From NCBI GenBank assembly GCA_036273455.1, contig DASUHP010000112.1, positions 1 through 10,360 on the forward strand: DNA of 10,360 nucleotides, written 5' to 3'. This stretch comes from CAIYRG01 sp036273455. GTDB taxonomy: Bacteria; Pseudomonadota; Alphaproteobacteria; Micropepsales; Micropepsaceae. Of this stretch, positions 5,733 to 10,360 are shown one piece after another. Position 1 is the first letter of the stretch; each line of letters opens with the position of its first letter. Both the position numbers and the translations under genes were made by a program. Below the pieces are notes generated by a model, which ran no database searches, had not been told where the DNA came from, and was given only the letters and a program-made list of their open reading frames with translations.

Positions 5733-6641
5733 TTATGCCGCCGGCGAACGGCGCCGGATCAAGCCTTCCTGCGCCACCGAGGCCGCCAATGCGCCGTCAC
5801 GGCGGAAGATTTCACCACGGTTGAAGCTGCGCGTTCCCGCCGCCGATGGGCTCTCCTGCACATAAAGCAGCCAATCGTCGGCGCGGAATGGCCGATGGAA
5901 CCAGATCGCGTGGTCGAGGCTGGCCAGTTGCAGTTCCGGTGTGAACAGGTTGTAGCCATGCGGCAGCAGCGATGTGTCGAGCAGTGTCATGTCCGATGCG
6001 TAGGCGAGCACACATTGATGCATGGCCGGTGCGTCGGGAAGCGGTCGCACCGCGCGGAACCAGACGATCTGGCGTGCCTCGCGGCGTTCCTGGGTGAACC
6101 GGTTCGCCGGCATCACCGGGCGTACCTCGATGGGGCGCGCCCGCATGAACCAGCCGCGGACGTGTTCGGGCACGTGCGGGAGGATTTCCTGCCGCCACTG
6201 CTGCTCGGACCGCAATTCTTCAGGCGGCGGAACGGACGGCATTGGAGATTGATGTTCAAGCCCTTCCGCCGGTGCTTCAAATGACGCCGACATGGTGAAA
6301 ATCTGGGCCCCATGCTGGATCGCAGCGACGCGCCGCGCGCTGAAACTTCCGCCATCACGGCTGCGCTCTACTTCGTAGAGGATCGGAATGCGGGGATCTC
6401 CGGCGCGAAGAAAATAGGCATGCAGCGAGTGACAGATGCGGGTCTCGACTGTCCGGTAAGCCGCCACCAGCGCCTGTCCCAGGACCTGTCCGCCATAGAC
6501 GCGCTGCCAGCGGTCACGTGGCGACAATCCACGGAAGAAATTGCTCTCCAGCCCTTCGAGATCCAGCAGGGCGAGCAAAGATTCCAGCGCCGCGGGATCG
6601 CTTCCCGCGGTGGCCGCAGCTGGATCATTCCCGTTTGCCAT
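5733..6641 (-). CDS. tesB: Acyl-CoA thioesterase II (TesB family)
   Basis: This 302-residue cytoplasmic double-hotdog enzyme hydrolyses acyl-CoA to free fatty acid and CoA. Family marks include WQRVYGGQVLGQALVAA (about 45-61), HSLHAYFLRAGDP (71-83) and the C-terminal hotdog block LQLASLDHAIWFHRPF (237-252). The residues equivalent to the E. coli TesB catalytic triad are D217 (YASDMT), S241 (ASLDH) and Q291 (AQEGLIR). E. coli has Thr at the middle position; Ser is found in the human homologue ACOT8, so activity is expected. Length is normal for the family. The ATG at 6641 has only a weak GGG upstream. The gene sits between tadG and the tadE pair on their strand, which is unusual because it has no known part in pilus assembly. 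Confidence 0.95.
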   Translation of the reverse strand: MANGNDPAAATAGSDPAALESLLALLDLEGLESNFFRGLSPRDRWQRVYGGQVLGQALVAAYRTVETRICHSLHAYFLRAGDPRIPILYEVERSRDGGSFSARRVAAIQHGAQIFTMSASFEAPAEGLEHQSPMPSVPPPEELRSEQQWRQEILPHVPEHVRGWFMRARPIEVRPVMPANRFTQERREARQIVWFRAVRPLPDAPAMHQCVLAYASDMTLLDTSLLPHGYNLFTPELQLASLDHAIWFHRPFRADDWLLYVQESPSAAGTRSFNRGEIFRRDGALAASVAQEGLIRRRSPAA

Positions 6642-6717
6642 GCCCAGTCAGTAGAAGCGTGGGCGCGCACGCGCAAGCCTATAGAATTCGATGGACTTCC
6701 GCGATAGGCGCGCATTT

Positions 6718-6746
6718 GGCCTCGCGCCCTTCCGGGCAGCGAGGCC
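6718..6746 (-). terminator. Strong hairpin after tadG
   Basis: On the minus strand GGCCTCGC, a bulged T, GCCC, the tetraloop GGAA (GNRA type), GGGC and GCGAGGCC form a 12-pair stem starting 10 bases after the tadG stop. It is followed by AAATGC rather than a T-run. It likely ends or stabilises the tadG transcript and separates it from tesB. Confidence 0.65.
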
Positions 6747-6756
6747 TGCGTTCACT

Positions 6757-8013
6757 TCATTCGGAGAGATACACGCTTCCCGGCGCAGCGTCGGCCACAT
6801 TCACGGTCGTCATGCCGTCGCCCGGGCACGTGGCGTTGAAATTCGCATTACCCGTGACTGTCACCGTATACGCAACCAGCTGGGTGCACTGGCTGTTCGC
6901 CGAACCGTGGCCGGAATAAGTCACACCTTGCGTCGGGAAATATATAGCGCCCGTGATCACCTGTGCTGATCCGCCATTGAAGACCGGGTTACTGGTCTTG
7001 TCGGATCGGTCGCCGAAAAATGTGACTCCAGAATAGGTGCCGCTGGTTGGCGCGGAGAAATTGACTGTCGCACCACCGTTCATGTTCACGCTATTGCCGT
7101 TGGCCAGATAGAACGTCACGCCGGCGCCGGTGATGTTCGCCTGCCCGTTGACGGTGAAGCCGCCGCCGCTGATGTAGTAGAGGCCGGGCTGAAACGTGAC
7201 CGCGTTGCTCCAGTTAATGGAGATGCCGTTGCAATAATATCCAGGCGAAAAGGACGTCTGCTTGTTGCTTACTGTCTGGCAAGTGCCAGGAATTGCCGGT
7301 GCCGGTACGCTGTAATACGGATCGGCCGCAGGCGGGGCGCCATTCGTCATGGTCGTGCATTTCGTGAGGTGCACACCTGAAGTCAGAGTGCTGCTGCCCA
7401 CCGACACGGCGCAAGGAACGGTCAGTGATCCACTCCCGCCCACGGAAATCGCGTCTGACGTCGTGGAGTTGGATACGATGTCGCAGTTTGATGAATCCAT
7501 CGTGCCCGAGCCGCCGATCGATATGCCGGGCGACGCGTTCGGAGAAAGTGCGATCACGCAGGCAATATGCGAGCCGTGCTTCGTGGCGACGGATCGCGCC
7601 GTAATGTTGAAGTTCGACGTCAGATAAATCGCGGAAAAATACCGGGGAGCGGGCTCGGTAAGAATGATCTCGATGGAATCACTCGTTTCGTGAGTCCCGG
7701 CTGCGGGGGGATTATTCACAGTGATCGTGCCGGCGCCGCTGTTCCAGCCATTGGCCGTCGCGGCTGTGGTTGCCGCTGTCGTGATCGCCGATCCCGAAGC
7801 GCCCGCATTCAATGCCACAGCGGCATTGAACGCCGCGATATCCGCCGCGCCATGCAGTTGGCGCGCCCGGTAGAACCAGGCGGCGGTATCAATTCCCAGC
7901 CCGCAAAAAGCCACCACAACGGGCATGGAAACGGCAGCAATGATTGCGATATTCCCAGAGTTCGACCGGCCGAAAATTCGGACGCGGCGGAGTGGCGGCA
8001 GCAATTTGCGCAT
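6757..8013 (-). CDS. tadG: TadG-like Flp pilus assembly protein with beta-rich C-terminal region
   Basis: This 418-residue protein starts with a basic segment and the TadE/TadG-type N-terminus SGNIAIIAAVSMPVVVAFCGLGID (residues 19-42), a membrane helix, then the helical DTAAWFYRARQLHGAADIAAFNAAVAL (42-68). After about residue 95 it is Gly/Ser/Thr/Asn-rich, with recurring short motifs: SIGGSGTMD at 165-173, SVGGSGSLTV at 190-199, GLYYISGGGFTVNGQANITGAGVTFYL at 277-303. It contains eight cysteines beyond the membrane helix. The repeats suggest a beta-solenoid-like extracellular domain; I see no von Willebrand A motif, which many TadG proteins carry. It is expected to be anchored in the inner membrane and act in pilus assembly or adhesion. 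The ribosome site is poor. It is divergent from btaA. Confidence 0.82.
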   Translation of the reverse strand: MRKLLPPLRRVRIFGRSNSGNIAIIAAVSMPVVVAFCGLGIDTAAWFYRARQLHGAADIAAFNAAVALNAGASGSAITTAATTAATANGWNSGAGTITVNNPPAAGTHETSDSIEIILTEPAPRYFSAIYLTSNFNITARSVATKHGSHIACVIALSPNASPGISIGGSGTMDSSNCDIVSNSTTSDAISVGGSGSLTVPCAVSVGSSTLTSGVHLTKCTTMTNGAPPAADPYYSVPAPAIPGTCQTVSNKQTSFSPGYYCNGISINWSNAVTFQPGLYYISGGGFTVNGQANITGAGVTFYLANGNSVNMNGGATVNFSAPTSGTYSGVTFFGDRSDKTSNPVFNGGSAQVITGAIYFPTQGVTYSGHGSANSQCTQLVAYTVTVTGNANFNATCPGDGMTTVNVADAAPGSVYLSE

Positions 8014-8142
8014 ATCAAGAACCCGTGCTTGGTCTCGGACGCCGATTGCAGCCGGGCACCTGCTAAAACCGCGTTAACACGGGCGTGTGTGCGCACCTCA
8101 ATTGCACTTGCTTTGCGTCAAATCCGCTGAAAAGACTCACCG
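8014..8142. promoter_or_regulatory. Divergent promoter region between tadG and btaA
   Basis: Both tadG (minus) and btaA (plus) start from this 129-base gap. It holds a near-perfect 14-base palindrome, CCGCGTTAACACGG (8069-8082, one mismatched pair), and a nearby 8-base palindrome GTGCGCAC (8089-8096). Either could be an operator. No convincing sigma-70 pair or Pho box is visible. The btaA ribosome site is only a weak GAAAAGA about seven bases before its ATG. Confidence 0.35.
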
Positions 8143-9366
8143 ATGGGAAACGCTCTCCTCAACCGCGCGGCGCATCAGCGCCCTGCCGCAACGAAACGGG
8201 GCGCACTGGAACGCCTGTTCACCCTGATGTTCCAGGGCTTCGTCTACAACCAGGTCTGGGAAGACCCCGTGGTCGATCTCGAGGCATTGCGGCTGAATTC
8301 CAGCCACAGGCTGATCACCATCGCCTCGGGTGGTTGCAATGTCCTGAACTATCTCACAGCCGATCCCGCGCGCGTCATCGCGGTCGATCTCAATCCCAAC
8401 CACGTCGCGCTGACCCGGCTGAAACTTCAGGCACTGGAATATTTGCCGGACTATGAGTCGTTTTTCCGGTTTTTCGGCAACGCCAGGGACAAAAACAACC
8501 GCAGTGCATTTGACGAATTTCTGGCGCAGCGGCTGGACCCTGCAACCCGGCAATATTGGGAGAAGCGTATCCCGCTGCGCGGCCGGCGTATCAACATGTT
8601 TGCGCGCAATCTGTACCGTTATGGTCTGCTCGGCCGGTTCATCGGCATCCTGCACGCCCTCGCAAAGCTGAACGGCAAGCGGCTTGCCGACATGCTCACC
8701 GCGCGCGATATCGGGGAACAGAGATTGATCTTCGACCGGACAATCGCGCCGTTGTTCGACAACCGTCTGGTCCGGTTTTTGTCGCGCATGCCGGTGTCGT
8801 TTTACGGACTCGGCATTCCTCCGGCGCAGTATGACGAGCTGGTGGCATCGGCTGCCGACGGAAATCCGATTACGACATTGCGAGCGCGCGTCGAGCGTCT
8901 GGCCTGCGATTTCCCGATCGCGGAAAACTATTTCGCATGGCAGGCATTTAGCCGTGGCTATGATCTTCAACACCGCACAGCGGTGCCGCCTTATCTTCGG
9001 CTGGAAAACTATGATGCGATCCGATCGCGCTCCGGGCGTGTCGAAGTCCACCACGCCTCAATGACCGATTTTCTCGCGCAACAACCCGCCGGCAGCCTGC
9101 ATCGCTTTGTGCTGCTCGATGCCCAGGACTGGATGACCCAGACCCAGATCGCCAGCCTGTGGACGGAAATCACCCGCACCGCATCCGCGCAGGATGCGCG
9201 TGTCATTTTCCGCACCGCCGGACTGGAATCGCCGCTCGCGCGCAAACTGCCGGAGTCCCTGCTCGCCGGCTGGAACTATTTGAGCGAGGAGAGCCGCAAC
9301 CTGCATGCGCGCGACCGCTCGTCTATCTATGGCGGATTCCATGTCTATGCCCGTCGAGGGTTCTGA
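8143..9366 (+). CDS. btaA: BtaA: SAM:diacylglycerol 3-amino-3-carboxypropyltransferase (betaine lipid synthesis)
   Basis: This 407-residue enzyme of the DUF3419/BtaA family transfers the 3-amino-3-carboxypropyl group of S-adenosylmethionine to diacylglycerol, giving diacylglyceryl-homoserine, the first step to the betaine lipid DGTS. Marks include FQGFVYNQVWEDPVVDLEAL (about 30-49), the SAM-binding ASGGCNVLNYL (61-71) and VDLNPNHVAL (81-90). Further family marks are NMFARNLYRYGLLGRFIG (about 151-168) and the C-terminal FRTAG ... SIYGGFHVYAR. Length is typical. The pairing with btaB directly downstream makes the assignment firm. In other alphaproteobacteria this pathway replaces phospholipids under phosphate limitation; I find no clear Pho box here, so that regulation is not shown. 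A long antisense frame over this gene is a codon-bias shadow. Confidence 0.95.
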   Translation: MGNALLNRAAHQRPAATKRGALERLFTLMFQGFVYNQVWEDPVVDLEALRLNSSHRLITIASGGCNVLNYLTADPARVIAVDLNPNHVALTRLKLQALEYLPDYESFFRFFGNARDKNNRSAFDEFLAQRLDPATRQYWEKRIPLRGRRINMFARNLYRYGLLGRFIGILHALAKLNGKRLADMLTARDIGEQRLIFDRTIAPLFDNRLVRFLSRMPVSFYGLGIPPAQYDELVASAADGNPITTLRARVERLACDFPIAENYFAWQAFSRGYDLQHRTAVPPYLRLENYDAIRSRSGRVEVHHASMTDFLAQQPAGSLHRFVLLDAQDWMTQTQIASLWTEITRTASAQDARVIFRTAGLESPLARKLPESLLAGWNYLSEESRNLHARDRSSIYGGFHVYARRGF

Positions 9367-10024
9367 TCCGCCTCATCGCCATTTTGCGCTGATGGACCGG
9401 GTCTACCGCCATCAGCGACATTTCTACGATCTGACGCGGCGGCATTATCTCGCCGGCCGGGACAGGCTGATTGCCGGGATCAATGCGGTTCCGGGTGATC
9501 GTATCCTGGAGGTCGGCTGCGGCACAGCACGCAACCTGATCAAGATCGCGCGGCGTTACCCCGGAACCGAATTGTGGGGCGTAGATGCATCGAGCGAAAT
9601 GTTGCGCAGCGCGGCCCAGTCGGTGCGGCGCGCCGGACTGGCGGAGCGCGTAACGCTGGCCCATGGGTTGGCCGAGGAACTCTCATCCATATTCGCTGGG
9701 CAGGCGGGATTTGACCATGTGGTCTTCTCTTACAGCCTGTCGATGATCGGCGATTTTGAGGGCGCCCTTCGCGCCGCCGCGCAAGTCGCAACAGCTCGCG
9801 GGCAAATCCACCTGGTCGATTTTGGCGACCTGAATGGTCTTTGGCCCGCGGCGGCCGCCGCCCTTCGATATTGGCTGGCGCTATTTCACGTCTGCCCGCG
9901 CTCAGGTCTTCTACAGCGGCTGGAAAATTTGGCCGCACGCAGGGATGACTGTTCCCTCGAAATGCTCCGCGGACGGTATGCCTTTGTTTTCAAAGCAAGT
10001 ATTGCCGCAGTATCCAATTTTTAA
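9341..10024 (+). CDS. btaB: BtaB: SAM-dependent N-methyltransferase completing DGTS synthesis
   Basis: This 227-residue class I methyltransferase adds three methyl groups from SAM to diacylglyceryl-homoserine, yielding DGTS. Motif I is RILEVGCGTARNL (54-66), the following acidic strand end is WGVDASSEML (79-88), and a motif IV-like block is FDHVVFSYSLSMIGDFEGAL (124-143). The N-terminus MDRVYRHQRHFYDLTRRHYLAGRD (18-41) is characteristic of BtaB. The start is chosen at ATG 9341, which has GGCGGA just upstream and overlaps btaA by 26 bases. ATGs at 9305, 9329 and 9347 are in frame, and 9347 is nearly as good. The overlap implies co-transcription with btaA. The last residues (FVFKASIAAVSNF) run in an A+T-richer stretch and may be less conserved. 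Confidence 0.92.
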   Translation: MSMPVEGSDPPHRHFALMDRVYRHQRHFYDLTRRHYLAGRDRLIAGINAVPGDRILEVGCGTARNLIKIARRYPGTELWGVDASSEMLRSAAQSVRRAGLAERVTLAHGLAEELSSIFAGQAGFDHVVFSYSLSMIGDFEGALRAAAQVATARGQIHLVDFGDLNGLWPAAAAALRYWLALFHVCPRSGLLQRLENLAARRDDCSLEMLRGRYAFVFKASIAAVSNF

Positions 10025-10240
10025 GCATAAGTTGCGGTTCAGCATTGATCTTGCTATTTGTTGTAACTCTGCATCACTTCCGAATAAAAAATATGTTTGA
10101 TAAAAAATTTCATTGCCGGTCCGGAACTGAGAACGCAAATCACCGTTAAGGCCGCGTCGCAACCGCAATGGCGGCGACACGGTGTTGGTTTGCGCCTCTT
10201 CGCAGACAACTGCTGTTGCAAAACGGGGATAGTTAAAACA
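10025..10240. other. Intergenic region downstream of btaB and upstream of the porin-like gene
   Basis: The first half is markedly A+T-rich for this genome (about 10041-10115) and may hold the promoter of the next gene. TTGTAA (10061-10066) and TAAAAA (10085-10090), 18 bases apart, are a weak candidate pair. A broken stem (GTCG...CGAC enclosing CCGC-AATG-GCGG, 10156-10178) could be a btaB terminator or leader structure. A minus-strand frame over this region has no recognisable product. Confidence 0.35.
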
Positions 10241-10360
10241 ATGAAAATTAGAACCGCGGCGCTTGCGGGCGCATCGCTCCTTTACTTCGCCACGCCAGCT
10301 TTTGCCGGCGATGGCTGGTATCTCGGTCTCGGGGCCGGATGGTCCGACCTTTCCAACGGT
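10241..10360 (+). CDS. Outer-membrane beta-barrel-like protein, N-terminus (cut by window edge)
   Basis: Only the first 40 codons are present. A signal peptide (residues 1-22, ending PAFA) is followed by GDGWYLGLGAGWSDLSNG. The alternating aromatic/glycine pattern GWYLGLGAGW at a mature N-terminus is typical of OmpA-like or Opa/porin-type outer-membrane barrels. The ATG at 10241 has GGGGAT ten bases upstream. The exact family (OmpA N-domain or another small barrel) cannot be decided from this fragment. It has its own upstream gap and need not be linked to btaAB. Confidence 0.75.
   Translation, partial: MKIRTAALAGASLLYFATPAFAGDGWYLGLGAGWSDLSNG

Noticed and set aside
8073..8078. GTTAAC and other TTAA words as CtrA sites upstream of Tad genes
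   Set aside because: Only half-sites occur; no TTAA-N7-TTAA pair is present near flp, tadG or btaA.
8115..8135. Possible Pho box upstream of btaA
   Set aside because: The first half matches the CTGTCAT consensus at only about four of seven bases and the second half hardly at all. Phosphate control is expected for the family but not shown here.
8137..9054. 305-codon minus-strand open frame
   Set aside because: It lies wholly antisense to btaA, which has clear family motifs. The composition is that of a shadow frame in GC-rich DNA.
9911..10180. 89-codon minus-strand open frame over the btaB end and the following gap
   Set aside because: It overlaps the btaB 3' end antisense, with no recognisable product or good ribosome site.

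Overview
The window reads as a chromosomal segment of a GC-rich alphaproteobacterium. The evidence is a Tad/Flp (type IVc) pilus locus in its alphaproteobacterial form (flp-cpaA ... cpaB-cpaC plus a free-standing secretin N-domain protein) beside a btaA-btaB pair for the betaine lipid DGTS. I cannot name the genus from sequence alone. There are no rRNA or tRNA genes, CRISPR arrays, insertion sequences or phage genes.

Layout. On the minus strand at the left edge, cpaC (cut by the window) follows cpaB with a 4-base GTGA overlap. A plus-strand sterol desaturase/fatty acid hydroxylase-family gene (1451-2428) separates them from the minus-strand prepilin peptidase cpaA (2502-3023) and Flp major pilin (3306-3470). 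A strong hairpin lies between flp and cpaA. After a 489-base gap with no convincing gene comes a plus-strand secreted protein consisting of a secretin N-terminal domain only (3960-4469). Next is a decayed copy of the 3' part of a TadE-like gene (about 4487-4732). It is followed by two intact minus-strand TadE-like pseudopilin genes joined by an ATGA overlap (4807-5214, 5211-5639), an acyl-CoA thioesterase II gene (5733-6641) and a large TadG-like gene (6757-8013) with a strong hairpin after its stop. Divergent from tadG, on the plus strand, lie btaA (8143-9366) and overlapping btaB (9341-10024). The start of an outer-membrane beta-barrel-like protein (10241 on) runs off the right edge.

How the genes fit together. 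The Tad genes supply the pilin (Flp), its processing peptidase (CpaA), periplasmic and outer-membrane channel parts (CpaB, CpaC, probably the N-domain protein) and minor pseudopilins (two TadE-like, one TadG-like). The ATPase and inner-membrane platform genes (cpaE, cpaF, tadB, tadC) are not in view and may lie beyond the left edge. The locus is interleaved with lipid genes: the desaturase/hydroxylase splits cpaA from cpaB, tesB splits tadG from the tadE pair, and btaAB adjoins. BtaA moves the 3-amino-3-carboxypropyl group of SAM onto diacylglycerol, and BtaB trimethylates the product to DGTS.

The clearest non-routine observation is the relic tandem duplicate of a TadE-like pseudopilin gene. 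I see no wholly new multi-gene system. The lipid/pilus interleaving is the nearest thing to an unexplained arrangement, and it may be coincidental.
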